A stretch of 64,000 bases of DNA. Origin: Candidatus Vallotia laricis. Lineage in GTDB: Bacteria > Pseudomonadota > Gammaproteobacteria > Burkholderiales > Burkholderiaceae. The notes beneath the pieces are model-generated. The model searched no databases. It was not told the DNA's origin and was given only the letters and a program-made list of their open reading frames with translations. Below, one piece after another: positions 21,621 to 31,739 of this stretch (positions are counted from its first letter, which is position 1; every line of letters begins with the position of its first letter). The position numbers and the translations under genes were made by a program. The stretch is from assembly GCF_020541325.1 (NCBI RefSeq), contig NZ_CP047399.1, forward strand, positions 248,001 to 312,000, written 5' to 3'.

Positions 21621-21736
21621 CGAGGTCGGCAAGGGTAAAAAAGTTCTAGAGTGCAGTTGAGTTTGTAAGGATGATAACCACATCGGGTAAAATTCTAATT
21701 TTACGGACCTTAACGCGAGAATCTCGCACTTTCTTC

Positions 21737-22798
21737 ATGAATCAACTAAAATCCGATGCCGGTATTTTGCTTCCAGATCTGTCTTACCGTGACGCAGGCG
21801 TCGACATCGACGCAGGAGATGCACTAATTAATCGCATTACACCCTTCGCAAACAAGACAATACGCGATGGCGTGCTAGCAGGTATTGGTGGATTCAGTGG
21901 GCTCTTCAAGGTGCCAAATAAATACCGTGAGCCAGTGTTAGTCTCTAGCACTGACGGTGTAGGCACGAAGCTAAAGCTTGCATTTCATTTAAATCGACAT
22001 GATACGATCGGTCAGGATTTAGTGGCGATGAGCGTTAATGATATTCTCGCGCAAGGGGCTGAACCACTTTTTTTCCTTGATTATTTTGCCTGTGGTACTC
22101 TTGATGTCGAGATGGCATCTAGAGTACTTTATGGTATTTCGGTCGGATGTGAATTAGCAAGCTGCTCACTTATCGGTGGCGAAACAGCTGAGATGCCGGG
22201 GATGTATCAAGAAGGTGAATACGACCTTGCTGGATTTGCTGTTGGAGTAGTTGAAAAAGAAAATATTATCGACGGCCGAACGATTGTCGCCGGAGATATT
22301 ATTTTGGGCCTAGCCTCGAGCGGGATCCATTCAAATGGTTATTCGTTAGTTCGTACAATTATTAAGCGCGCGCAGTTAGACTTACAAGCAGATTTTGATG
22401 GACGAGCGCTAGCTGATACACTGATGATGCCTACTCGCATCTACGTGCAGTCTATACGCAAGTTGATAGAACAACTCCCGGTCAAGGGTATTGCTCATAT
22501 TACAGGGGGGGGGCTTGTCGGAAATATACCTCGCGTGTTGCCTAAAGAGCTGTGCGTAAAACTAGATCGCCATTCTTGGCCATGGCCAAGACTATTCACG
22601 TGGCTACAGAAGCTGGGTAATATATCTGACGAGGAGATGTATCGCGTCTTTAACTGCGGAATCGGGATTGTAGTTATCATTGACGCCGAGCATACACAGA
22701 CGGCGACCGCTGTACTCTCAGAAGATGGCGAAAAAGTATGGACACTCGGCACAGTATGTCAACGCAAAACTGGTGAGGCACAGACAATTATAGTATAA
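21737..22798 (+). CDS. purM: Phosphoribosylformylglycinamidine cyclo-ligase
   Basis: PurM closes the imidazole ring of purines (FGAM to AIR) using ATP. The 353-residue protein shows [41 protein letters not shown] and the C-terminal [14 protein letters not shown] and [14 protein letters not shown] 21737 (MNQLKSDAG) matches relatives better than the upstream in-frame ATG at 21671. The ITGGGL codons contain a G9 run (22505-22513), a potential slippage point, but the frame is open. It works with purN, also in this window. Confidence 0.96.
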   Translation: MNQLKSDAGILLPDLSYRDAGVDIDAGDALINRITPFANKTIRDGVLAGIGGFSGLFKVPNKYREPVLVSSTDGVGTKLKLAFHLNRHDTIGQDLVAMSVNDILAQGAEPLFFLDYFACGTLDVEMASRVLYGISVGCELASCSLIGGETAEMPGMYQEGEYDLAGFAVGVVEKENIIDGRTIVAGDIILGLASSGIHSNGYSLVRTIIKRAQLDLQADFDGRALADTLMMPTRIYVQSIRKLIEQLPVKGIAHITGGGLVGNIPRVLPKELCVKLDRHSWPWPRLFTWLQKLGNISDEEMYRVFNCGIGIVVIIDAEHTQTATAVLSEDGEKVWTLGTVCQRKTGEAQTIIV

Positions 22799-22869
22799 CT
22801 ATCTACGTAGGGATATGTCGTAAGCTCTCTCTGATCTTTTGGCAATTGAAGGGGCGCGTTTATGTTTAT

Positions 22870-23886
22870 TCATAACCCCTCAAACAAATCACAGTGTCTA
22901 CTATGTGTTGTCCATATTTGGTATACAGCGTCAACAGTACGTGAGCTAGCGTCGGTTTTGGAACAATCAATGCTAATCCGTTTAGATATCGAGCGCAACC
23001 ATGTCAACTGTCGTTTACAGAGTTGTTGTGTAGCGAATATGCTCTTATCGCGCATTGTTTGATAGGTATATTTGCCATCTAGGTGTTCCCATACCTGTCG
23101 GTATCCAACGCATCGCATTGATGGCAATCCTAGATGTAGATCGCCGCTTGCGCGTAATTGTTTCACTTCGTCGATTAATCCGATATTTAGCATGTCGTCA
23201 AAGCGCCGCGCAATGCGCGCATGGAGTACGGATCGGTCGGAGGGTTCCAGCGAAACCGCGATAAAGTGAGGTACTATCGGTGTACTGGTGGTTGCAGCTT
23301 TATGCTCAACGTTTAGAGTAACGTCTAAGCAAGAAGATTGACGTAGTAGTGCAGACATTGTCTGACCAGTTAAGTACCACACCTCTAGGGCACGCTGAAT
23401 TCGTCGCGAATCGTTAGGTGAAATTTGTGTCGCCGACACTGGATCAATTTTCGATAATTTTTTATGAAGCGCAGGCCAGCCTTCGCATGCAGCATACTGA
23501 TTAAGTATGGATCTGATGGATGCATTTCCTGCTGGCAATTTATTTAAGCCTGCAACTAGCATCTTGTAATATAGCATTGTTCCACCTACCAGTAATGGTA
23601 ATTTACCGCGCGAGATAATTTTTGAGCACAAGCGTATCGTGTCAGTACAGAATTTGACTGAAGAATAAACGTCGGATGGATCAATGATATCAATTAGATG
23701 GTGAGATACTTCGCTAAGCTCAGCTACACTTGGTTTAGCAGTCCCGATATTCATTTTCCGATAGACGAGCGCTGAATCGACGCTGATAATCTCAACTGGT
23801 GCACGCCGGGCTAGTGCAAGAGCGGCAGCGCTTTTACCGGACGCGGTGGGCCCAAGAAGGCATGCGATAGTATAAGCAAACGACAT
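22870..23886 (-). CDS. miaA: tRNA dimethylallyltransferase
   Basis: MiaA transfers a dimethylallyl group to A37 of tRNAs reading UNN codons. The 338-residue protein has the P-loop [27 protein letters not shown], the conserved [19 protein letters not shown], and [11 protein letters not shown] followed by the basic [15 protein letters not shown] tRNA-contact segment. ATG 23886 ([12 protein letters not shown]) fits relatives; an upstream GTG at 23919 would add 11 residues. It converges with purM with only 71 bases between the stops, and a mutL relic lies upstream. Confidence 0.95.
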   Translation of the reverse strand: MSFAYTIACLLGPTASGKSAAALALARRAPVEIISVDSALVYRKMNIGTAKPSVAELSEVSHHLIDIIDPSDVYSSVKFCTDTIRLCSKIISRGKLPLLVGGTMLYYKMLVAGLNKLPAGNASIRSILNQYAACEGWPALHKKLSKIDPVSATQISPNDSRRIQRALEVWYLTGQTMSALLRQSSCLDVTLNVEHKAATTSTPIVPHFIAVSLEPSDRSVLHARIARRFDDMLNIGLIDEVKQLRASGDLHLGLPSMRCVGYRQVWEHLDGKYTYQTMRDKSIFATQQLCKRQLTWLRSISKRISIDCSKTDASSRTVDAVYQIWTTHSRHCDLFEGL

Positions 23887-24048
23887 AGCGTAATAGCCTC
23901 TCGTAAAGAATTGGTTCACTCATCAAGTGTGAACTGAAAATACTCTGACGACTATGATTATATTGACTGGCGAGCTTAGCCGCGTCCATTGGCCAAAATA
24001 TCGTATTCTCTCAATACCTAATGCGCGGTTAGAACGCGCTACAGTACC

Positions 24049-24357
24049 CTAGATACGATGCTTGACACCGCTTGCATTTAGAGGTAACGCAACGCCTATG
24101 GCTCCAGCGTCTAATGTATTCTCGATTAACTTTTGGACGATTGATGCGGGTCGCTTGACCACTTCGTCTGGCACAAGAACCATATAGCTAATCAAAATTT
24201 CAGTAGCAACAGTTCGGTCAAGACTCGGGCGATCTCTGTACAACGCCTCTGTACGGAAGTGATTTAATGCGCCGGAGTAAAGAAAGACGATGGCACTGCG
24301 AGAGCTCTCTGCCTCTAATGGACAGATCCGACGTGTTAAGAGAACCTGGCTCAACAA
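24049..24357 (-). pseudogene. mutL: MutL mismatch-repair protein, N-terminal relic
   Basis: Within this 102-codon open frame the stretch DEVVKRPASIVQKLIENTLDAGA (about 24100-24170) matches the MutL ATP-binding motif I, where relatives have [23 protein letters not shown]. The next MutL strands are partly readable (VALPLNASGVKHRI), then a stop ends it and the rest of the roughly 600-residue protein is gone. The glutamate, asparagine and DAGA of the motif remain, but no functional MutL is possible. mutL precedes miaA in Burkholderia, so position supports the call. Confidence 0.85.
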
Positions 24358-25132
24358 ACTCTATTTATACATTTAGCGACATACCACTATTTTATGTACT
24401 AAGGCTAAATTCGCTCTCATCATAGTAGATTAAGAATTCCGAGAGAATCAAATTTAAATGTTCTTAATTTTATAGATTTATCTAGGTAGTGCGAAACTTT
24501 GCATACATTATACTTTTTCTTATTATTTTTTATAAAATCGCTTTTTATATTACAGTTCTTACTGGGAAACTTAATACTGTAAATAGTAGTATTTAAAGTT
24601 TCTAGCTTGATCAACTAGCTGTTAATAAACACAATTATATATTGGTAGAAATGTAGTGAATTATCTGATCAGCTTATATATTGGATTGAGAGTTTTGGAT
24701 GCGTACCAGATATTAGGTAAACTTAAAGCAATTCTTATAGAGAAGATATTCTAATAAAGTGTTTTCTATAATGCCCGTATCAGTAAGGCAATGCGCTTAG
24801 ACATTACCTTACGATAGTGTACATGCAATCCGCAGTATATAAATACGATTTTATCCCTTAGCTACACCAAGGGCATTTTTCTAGTCGCTTTTGGCGCGGA
24901 CTAGCTTAGATAGGAATGGGGTAGACTTGACGATGCTATTTGATTCTGGGGCGATAGATTTTCACCAATTGACATTTGAAGAATTGTATTTCTATATGAT
25001 TGCACTATACTCAAAACCTTACTCTTTACTTCTTGCCTAAATTTCTAATGAATAAATGGTCGGGCTATTTCTGCATACTATCAGCTATACTAGCTGATAT
25101 GGCAATAGATACAATTGGGTGGACTAGCTTTG
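24358..25132. other. Gap without a gene, in the place of amiC
   Basis: AT-rich with no readable protein. Burkholderia (from memory) has an N-acetylmuramoyl-L-alanine amidase gene between tsaE and mutL; no segment of it could be recognised. A 64-codon AT-rich minus-strand ORF (24420-24614), full of Lys, Asn and Ile, looks spurious. Confidence 0.55.
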
Positions 25133-25657
25133 TCAGCATTGGACGAGGCATGCTTTTCCAGTTTCGCTATAGGCTCTCGCAGTTAGCTTTCGCCCCTTCC
25201 CTTGAATATCAAAGACAATTTGCAAGTCTGGCACGCCTAGCATGCTGCCAGCGCGCTCGGGCCACTCGACTAAGCATACTGCTCGGGCGTCAAAATACTC
25301 GCGAAAACCAGCGTCTTCCCATTCTGATGGATCTGAAAAACGGTATAGATCGAAGTGATAGATCGATAGTGGTGCGTCTTTGACATTCCTGATTGTATAG
25401 GATTCAACCAGCGTATAAGTGGGGCTGCGAATGTGCTGCGTATACCCTAGTGCTCGCAGCATCGCACGCACTAGGGTTGTCTTTCCAGCGCCAAGACCTC
25501 CAGTTAAATGGACTTGAATCCCATATGCTGGCACAGCATAAATCGCTGCCATCAGCGCTATAGCAAACGTTAAACCGAAGATATTAGCCTCGTTCTCATC
25601 CGCTAGCGCGAACACGCACTCTATCAACGGACGAGGTAAAACCTGTATGTTTCGCAT
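25133..25657 (-). CDS. tsaE: tRNA threonylcarbamoyladenosine ATPase TsaE
   Basis: TsaE is the P-loop ATPase that resets the TsaB-TsaD complex making t6A37 in ANN-decoding tRNAs. The 174-residue product has the P-loop GGLGAGKTTLVRAML (about residues 53-67), the switch-like SPTYTLVESY, YHFDLYRF, and the family LVEWPERAGSML. Length is normal for beta-proteobacteria. The start ATG at 25657 gives the usual short N-terminal helix. The gene is isolated: both Burkholderia neighbours (queG and amiC) are gone. Confidence 0.94.
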   Translation of the reverse strand: MRNIQVLPRPLIECVFALADENEANIFGLTFAIALMAAIYAVPAYGIQVHLTGGLGAGKTTLVRAMLRALGYTQHIRSPTYTLVESYTIRNVKDAPLSIYHFDLYRFSDPSEWEDAGFREYFDARAVCLVEWPERAGSMLGVPDLQIVFDIQGKGRKLTARAYSETGKACLVQC

Positions 25658-27513
25658 TATATATAATTAGGAATACGAAAGAGCCGATAGAGAATTATCC
25701 TATGATATTTTTGTACTAAGACTAACTTTCTTTACAAACGCATCGTGTGCTTGAATAAGCGAAATCATCGTGCTTGAGAAAAATTGGCAACTGTGAGACT
25801 TATGTATCTTATGTGCTGCGTGCGATTTTTGCTAAGGATATTATATATCCTTAGCAAGGTTCTGAGCATTTAGAGTGTGCCGCTAACCTAATTTAGGCTC
25901 GACTTTATTAGTCGATGCATACTATATATATGCCCACGCATACATTATAATCGTATTATGCTTAAGGGTGTATTCTGTTTATCCTGGGCATTGCGATGCT
26001 GTGAATGTATATGAATTTTGTCGAGCACTATGAAGTTACTATTAATACTTACAAATAAACACTAGCTGAACATCTCATAGATAATGTGGCATAATAATTA
26101 GACGCGGATAGCATGATAAGAATGCATTGCCCCTTTATAGTAATTCCAATTCGTTATTAAGATTTTCGGTTATTATCGATATGTAAAACTAGATATCTCT
26201 AGTACCTACATACACGGATAAAAATTGCGAGCCTGTACCTCATACTAGTGGGTAAGTTTATATAGTTGTAGATAAATTTAATAGCTTAGACTGCCCGCAA
26301 CTAATCGGATGGTTTGATTGAAGTGAGTGATATGTCGAAACTATTTAGCAATTTTGACAGGTTTACGTATCTTGCAAGGGTTTTATAATACCAGGCATTA
26401 TCTGATTTTATAAAAATAGAAGTTATAGGCACAAGCAACATGCTAGATACAGAGTGGAGAGTACATCATAGTACAAGCTTGCAAGCAATCGATTCGTTCT
26501 GCGATGCGCAATGGATTCATTCTAAATTATCCAGTAATATCTAGATGTGTATCGACCGACTTATTGCTATATTAAGACTGGCTCTCGGTGAGGCATAGGC
26601 GTGTACTCAATGAGACGTGCGAATTCGATCTTCGTGGGTATGCATCAATACTCAGCGACAGTAGGGCGAGTTTCGCAAATTGACGCTTGTCCAGTGTGGA
26701 ACTACTTCGCATAGCCGCTATAGGAGCGGCGTACTGAACTGATATAATACTTCACATCTGTTTAGCTCATCAGCCGCCTTGTTTTCTATCTGTTCTCAAT
26801 AAATCGCAGCGTGATGCCTGAGTTGATATACCCCGGTGGGTTGCATATGTTGGAGTTAGCTATGCTTAATATTGTTGAAGTAGAGTGGAGCGAAGGTGTG
26901 ATGCATGCATGGGAAAAAGCTTGAAGGATTTCCGAGTTCCTTGCGGTAACAACGCTTCTGCTAATATAGAGGGGAAATAAGTACTATCTGCGCTAGGCAC
27001 GTTTGGTACTCCTTAGCGCACGTCATAATGATGCTCTTTTGTAACGGCTCGAGGAAATTAGATAAATCGTCAGCAATTCTATGCTGTTATGAAGTAATGT
27101 ATGTTGCTCGCTGATATTTACGTTTCACTGTTGCCACATACTGTATGTATGTGTGTGCAATATATCTGCTCAATTACAGTGTAGACTTGCGCGTGGTTCC
27201 AATTCTGAATAGAGGTATTGCGATAACTTAAATTTATACCTACGTCGTGTAAGAATCAGATAATAGCCTCGCTAAGATTAATGTAACCAAAGGGTGAGGG
27301 AGTATTTCTCATTCTACGGGGCACTCATAATACCACGCTAAACTAGTACACTGTTGGAAAGCATGGGTGATGGGTTATATAAATACCCCGGAATTTGCAG
27401 AGCAAGGAGCGATGCCTCTTAGGTAATGTCTAGTATAGGTAAATTATACACATGCCTTAGCATAGCTGAGATTAGGTAGAATACTACACTCTAAGTGAGT
27501 TTCAGTCTTTCCT
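25658..27513. other. Long gap (1.9 kb) without a gene
   Basis: No protein family could be read on either strand. One perfect hairpin (25831-25855) is present. Short SD-plus-start combinations exist (for example around 26850-26920) but the frames end within about 20 codons. This looks like an eroded former gene region between tsaE and plsY. Confidence 0.6.
25831..25855. repeat. Perfect stem-loop, 11-bp arms
   Basis: GCTAAGGATAT (25831-25841) pairs exactly with 25845-25855 around TAT. It lies 174 bases upstream of tsaE and is not at the end of any intact gene. Confidence 0.5.
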
Positions 27514-28161
27514 ATGGTTAATCTGGTTAATCTGCCGGTTGCTGTCATTGCATATCTAATCGGTTCAATATCGTTCGCGGTGGTAGTTAGTACTATAATG
27601 GGGTTATCTGACCCCCGAACTTATGGCTCAAAAAACCCTGGTGTAACTAATGTTCTTCGGAGTGGCAAAAAGGTAGCGGCAGTCTTAACGCTATTTGGTG
27701 ACGCTTTTAAAGGGTGGATTACCGTATGGATTGTAAAGCATTATGGCGCCGCATACTGGCTTGACGCATTCTCAGTAGCAATGGTATCGCTATCCGTATT
27801 TCTTGGCCATCTATATCCTGTATTTTTCTGTTTCCAGGGTGGCAAAGGTGTCGCTACGGCAGCTGGTGTTCTACTTGCGATTGAACCGGTACTCGGCATA
27901 TCGATTTCTGCTATATGGCTAATTATTGTTTTTGTATTCCGCTACGCATCATTAGCCGCACTTATTACAGTGCTGCTTACGCCATTTTTTTACCTATTTA
28001 TATGCGGCTATAACTCGATCGCTGTAGCTATTATTTCAATGGGCATATTATTGATATGGCGGCACCGTTCGAATATTAATAACCTATTGGCCAGACGAGA
28101 AAGTCGGATTGGCGATAAGAAAGATAAAATCATCCACGGTAGCGATAGCTCGCCTTGTTAG
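27514..28161 (+). CDS. plsY: Glycerol-3-phosphate acyltransferase PlsY
   Basis: PlsY transfers the acyl group of acyl-phosphate to glycerol-3-phosphate, the first step in phospholipid synthesis, in the inner membrane. The 215-residue protein has about five membrane segments and the three PlsY motifs: IGSISFAVV near the N-terminus, GSKNPGVTNVLR (about residues 38-49) and GGKGVATAAG (about residues 109-118). Length is normal. ATG 27514 gives the first membrane helix. Burkholderia has yajQ next, then murB; yajQ is missing here. Confidence 0.95.
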   Translation: MVNLVNLPVAVIAYLIGSISFAVVVSTIMGLSDPRTYGSKNPGVTNVLRSGKKVAAVLTLFGDAFKGWITVWIVKHYGAAYWLDAFSVAMVSLSVFLGHLYPVFFCFQGGKGVATAAGVLLAIEPVLGISISAIWLIIVFVFRYASLAALITVLLTPFFYLFICGYNSIAVAIISMGILLIWRHRSNINNLLARRESRIGDKKDKIIHGSDSSPC

Positions 28162-28619
28162 GCAACCAGCTGTTTAATCGTTAAATAATTTCAGTCATAA
28201 TGTTTCCTCATTTATTAATACTACATGGTTTTTAGTAGCACTTCTTCAGCTATCTCAGTGAGAAGTATTATAGCCAAACGGCAATAATTAATATGCATAT
28301 ATCTAATTTCTAAAGTCAACATATATAGTATTTACTGATTTTTTAGATTAAATAAGTTAGTGAATAAACTATATTAATCTAATTACTCATTAAATAAAGA
28401 TAGTATCAGATTGAATTTTTATCAAAAAACTGTAGATATTGCTGTTTTGTAATGTCTAGTGCGTAATACTACGATCACTGTGAGATAGTACTTAAATAAA
28501 TTTAATCATTTATTATTTTCGAGTGTGATTTTCCATGTCTGTTTTCGTGCATAACGATCAGGATAATAAGCGCTTTACTGCGATATCCTAGATTAACTCA
28601 CTCTAACCTGGGGTCTAAT
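28162..28619. other. Gap without a gene, in the place of yajQ
   Basis: Very AT-rich sequence between plsY and murB. Burkholderia (from memory) has the small gene yajQ here; no YajQ segment could be read. No terminator-like hairpin was found. Confidence 0.55.
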
Positions 28620-29633
28620 ATGCTGCAGGCAGACTATTCTTTGCGAAAATATAATACATTTGGCTTCGACGTACGCGCGCGTATAGGTTGTCTAATCCGC
28701 TCGGAGGCCGATTTTATTTCATTGCGCGCCGATCGGCATATCGTTGAGATGCCTCGTATAGTGCTTGGCTCCGGCAGCAACGTCGTATTTACGCGTGACT
28801 TTGATGGCTTAGCTCTCGTGATGGACTTGCGTGGTAGGCGCATCGTCTCACAAACTAATGATGCTTACCTCGTTGAGGTCGCTGCTGGTGAACGATGGCA
28901 TGACTTCGTTAACTGGACACTTCAACAAGGAATGCCTGGATTAGAGAATCTCGCGCTAATCCCCGGTACTGTCGGTGGCGCGCCAGTACAGAATATTGGT
29001 GCATATGGTCTCGAACTTGTCGAGCGCTTCGAAAGCTTACGCGCACTGGACATGATTGATGGGCGTATTATAGAACTTGATGCGCAAGCATGTGAATTCG
29101 GCTATCGTGATAGCATATTTAAGCGTGTTACACGTAACCAGCTGATTATCCTATCTGTTGTATTTCGCTTACCAAAACGGTGGTGCGCACGTAAAGCGTA
29201 TGCGGACGTTTCGAGTCGTCTGGCTGTAAGTAAAATCAGCGAACCGACAGCACGTCAAATTTTTGACGTGATTACTGCTATCCGGCGCGAAAAATTACCT
29301 GACCATACAGTCTTAGGGAACGCAGGCAGTTTTTTCAAAAATCCGATTATTACTAATGAACAGTTTTCAGTACTACAGAAAAAAGAACCGGATATCGTTT
29401 TCCATATACAGCATGATGGGCGTGTTAAGCTATCCGCTGGATGGATGATTGATCGCTGTGGATGGAAGGGGCGATCGATTGGTACAGCTGCCGTACATAA
29501 AAACCAGTCTCTTGTGTTAGTCAATTATGGTGGCGCAACCGGCGAACAGGTTGTGGCTTTAGCCCAGGAAATTCGCGCCGATGTTAGTCAACGCTTTAGT
29601 GTAAAACTAGACATAGAGCCGTTAGTTATTTAA
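28620..29633 (+). CDS. murB: UDP-N-acetylenolpyruvoylglucosamine reductase
   Basis: MurB is the FAD enzyme that reduces UDP-GlcNAc-enolpyruvate to UDP-MurNAc in peptidoglycan synthesis. The 337-residue protein starts MLQADYSLRKYNTFGFDV, has the FAD-binding LGSGSNVV, IPGTVGGAPVQNIGAYGLEL, the GYRDSIFK tyrosine/arginine motif, and the proton-donor serine in GNAGSFFKNP (about residue 237). It ends with SQRFSVKLDIEPLV, as type I MurB does. Length is normal. It converges with argF, and a 20-bp hairpin lies between them. Confidence 0.96.
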   Translation: MLQADYSLRKYNTFGFDVRARIGCLIRSEADFISLRADRHIVEMPRIVLGSGSNVVFTRDFDGLALVMDLRGRRIVSQTNDAYLVEVAAGERWHDFVNWTLQQGMPGLENLALIPGTVGGAPVQNIGAYGLELVERFESLRALDMIDGRIIELDAQACEFGYRDSIFKRVTRNQLIILSVVFRLPKRWCARKAYADVSSRLAVSKISEPTARQIFDVITAIRREKLPDHTVLGNAGSFFKNPIITNEQFSVLQKKEPDIVFHIQHDGRVKLSAGWMIDRCGWKGRSIGTAAVHKNQSLVLVNYGGATGEQVVALAQEIRADVSQRFSVKLDIEPLVI

Positions 29634-29799
29634 ATCTTCGCATCTCCAATGTTAGGCCTAGCTAGCATATAGTTATTGTGGAACTACAGATTTGTTATTA
29701 TTTATTCGGTTGCTGTGAATCTGGATTGAGATCGGTGAGAGCTTTATAGTATACTTATACAGCGCACTTAGGTGGAGCGTCTAATAGTTTATTTAGCCA

Positions 29800-29845
29800 T
29801 TGGGCGATTAAATCATTAAATTCTATTAATGATTTAATCGCCCAA
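29800..29845. terminator. Perfect 20-bp hairpin between convergent murB and argF
   Basis: Arms at 29800-29819 and 29826-29845 pair exactly around a 6-base loop (core TTGGGCGATTAAATC). The right arm lies inside the last codons of argF, so the argF stop is built into the hairpin. It probably ends both transcripts, though neither side has a U-tract. Confidence 0.7.
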
Positions 29846-30758
29846 GCATTAAGAACTCTATCAGAGCTTTTTGTGCATGGAGTCGGTTCTCAGCCTCGTC
29901 CCATACCACGCTCTGCTGACCATCAATAACGTCGGCAGTTACCTCCTCGCCGCGATGCGTTGGCAGGCAATGCATGAAGAGCGCGTCGGGCTGCGCACAT
30001 GCCATGAGTTTTGTATTGACACACCAATCTGCAAACGCGGCTTTTCGCGCATTGTTCTCTTGCTCAAAACCCATACTAGTCCATACATCAGTCGTAACTA
30101 GGTGAGCACCATCACAAGTATCGCGTGGATCGTCTGTTTCTTCAACTGAGGATAGATGTGCTAAATCAATTAATGCGCGATTGAGCCTGTATCCAGGTGG
30201 TGTTGAAACACGAAGCTTAAAACCTAGTATATGCGCGGCTTCGATCCATGTATAGGCCATATTATTCGCATCACCTACCCAGGCGACAGTTTTCCCACGA
30301 ATTGATCCCCGATGCTCGTGGAATGTAAATACGTCGGCTAGCACCTGGCACGGGTGGTACTCATTAGTTAACCCATTTATAACTGGAACACGCGAATTTT
30401 CTGCAAAGCGTCTTAAGATATCCTGACCGAACGTTCGAATCATAATAATATCGACCATTCTTGATATAACTTGTGCGGCATCTTCGATTGGTTCGCCTCG
30501 ACCTAGCTGTGTATCACGCGTGCTCATAAAGACGGCATGGCCACCTAGCTGGAAAATGCCGGCTTCGAACGAGAGCCGCGTGCGTGTCGAGTTCTTTTCG
30601 AAGATCATGGCTAGCGTGCGATCGTGCAACGGGTGATAAGTTTCGTAGTTTTTAAACTTCTTTTTTAGAATCTGAGTACGTTCTAGTATGTAACCGTAAT
30701 CTTCAGCAGAAAAATCTTGGAACCTCAGGTAATGTCTAACTGTCTTATTAGAAGTCAT
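29826..30758 (-). CDS. argF: Ornithine carbamoyltransferase
   Basis: ArgF joins carbamoyl phosphate to ornithine to give citrulline in arginine synthesis. The 310-residue protein has the carbamoyl-phosphate motif FEKNSTRTRLSFE (about residue 53), the HPCQVLAD motif (about residue 136), and MHCLPTHRGEEV (about residue 265) with the ornithine-side cysteine. Length is normal. In Burkholderia argF is followed by the DUF3579 gene and rpsT; that order is kept. The last codons form part of a hairpin. Confidence 0.97.
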   Translation of the reverse strand: MTSNKTVRHYLRFQDFSAEDYGYILERTQILKKKFKNYETYHPLHDRTLAMIFEKNSTRTRLSFEAGIFQLGGHAVFMSTRDTQLGRGEPIEDAAQVISRMVDIIMIRTFGQDILRRFAENSRVPVINGLTNEYHPCQVLADVFTFHEHRGSIRGKTVAWVGDANNMAYTWIEAAHILGFKLRVSTPPGYRLNRALIDLAHLSSVEETDDPRDTCDGAHLVTTDVWTSMGFEQENNARKAAFADWCVNTKLMACAQPDALFMHCLPTHRGEEVTADVIDGQQSVVWDEAENRLHAQKALIEFLMLGRLNH

Positions 30759-31134
30759 AAAAAATATAGCCGACTGGCACCGTTAGTATGTGGAGCGCTG
30801 CCGTTTGTATGTTGATAAACATCGTGCAGCATAAAGGATTTCTTTTCCTTTGACGAGCTACTCGTCTGTGAGCCGCAGTATCTGCTAGTGTATCGTGATA
30901 ATCGTACATCTTGCCATCTTGTGTTAGCAAGATGGTAGTAAAAACGACAGAAAACTACGGATGAAGCATCGCGCGCGCGGTAACTTGACGCAGCGAGGGA
31001 ATGTATGAGCTATAATCAGCAGCTTTCGGCGAGTTTACCGTCAAAGTGTTGCCCGGCAGTAGGACTAGCGGAACACACGTCTATATGCTGTGGAACCTCC
31101 GGGGTCGCCAGGGTTGTCTTTCAGGGTATTCCAC
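30759..31134. other. Divergent gap between argF and the DUF3579 gene
   Basis: No gene seen. A perfect TATAAT at 31011-31016 lies 118 bases ahead of the DUF3579 start; a TTGACG at 30985-30990 is 20 bases upstream of it, longer than the ideal spacing, so a sigma-70 promoter is possible but not firm. GCGCGCGCGG at 30971-30980 is a short alternating run. Confidence 0.45.
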
Positions 31135-31482
31135 ATGGACGACTCATCCTCAACCGAATATTTCATTCAAGGCATTACTAAGAGTGGAAAAAAGTTTCGG
31201 CCGAGTGACTGGTCGGAGCGGCTATGCGGCGTAGTATCTTCGTTTGGTCCTGGTGCGACAGGACCAAACGCAAAGCTACAGTATTCGCTATATGTGCGAC
31301 CTGTTATGCTCGGTGATATTAAGACGGTAATTGTCGATGCGAGGCTGCGCGATATTGAGCCTATGGCTTTCGATTTTGTGATGAAATTCGCACTAGACAA
31401 TGATCTGCTAATGACTGAAGCTTGCGAGCTCCCAGTCGAACATTCAGAGCAACGCGATTTACCCGTATGCAGTAGCAGTTAA
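31135..31482 (+). CDS. DUF3579 family protein, unknown function
   Basis: A 115-residue protein with the characteristic start YFIQGITKSGKKFRPSDWSERLCGVVSSF and a middle segment LQYSLYVRPVMLGDIKTVIVDARLRDIEPMAFDF. In Burkholderia and relatives the family (DUF3579, from memory) sits between argF and rpsT, as here. No catalytic motif or membrane segment is visible; function is unknown. The start is chosen at ATG 31135 because homology begins there, although the frame is open upstream to 31090. Survival in such a reduced region suggests it still matters. Confidence 0.85.
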   Translation: MDDSSSTEYFIQGITKSGKKFRPSDWSERLCGVVSSFGPGATGPNAKLQYSLYVRPVMLGDIKTVIVDARLRDIEPMAFDFVMKFALDNDLLMTEACELPVEHSEQRDLPVCSSS

Positions 31483-31695
31483 GGATCGTTGGTTGGGTAG
31501 TTCGAGGAACGTATTTTACGCTGCTTAAGTTTACAGTAATAATCCGATGGTTTCTGGCCTAAATTTGTAGATTTTCCCTTAGTGTAAGAGGCTCAATTTC
31601 AGGACTTTCGTTTAATGTGGGATTAAATTGTAGGAACTTCTGCAGCTTTTCGTTCACTGACCTGATGTCTTAAGGGCTTTACTAAGATGTCTTCG

Positions 31696-31733
31696 TAAAT
31701 CCCACCGAATATCTACATATTGAGCGGGATTTA
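31696..31733 (-). terminator. Possible rpsT terminator hairpin
   Basis: TAAATCCC (31696-31703) pairs with GGGATTTA (31726-31733), and the interior can form a further AATAT/ATATT helix. It begins 6 bases past the rpsT stop on the minus strand. No U-tract. Confidence 0.45.
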
Positions 31734-31739
31734 GGGGGT

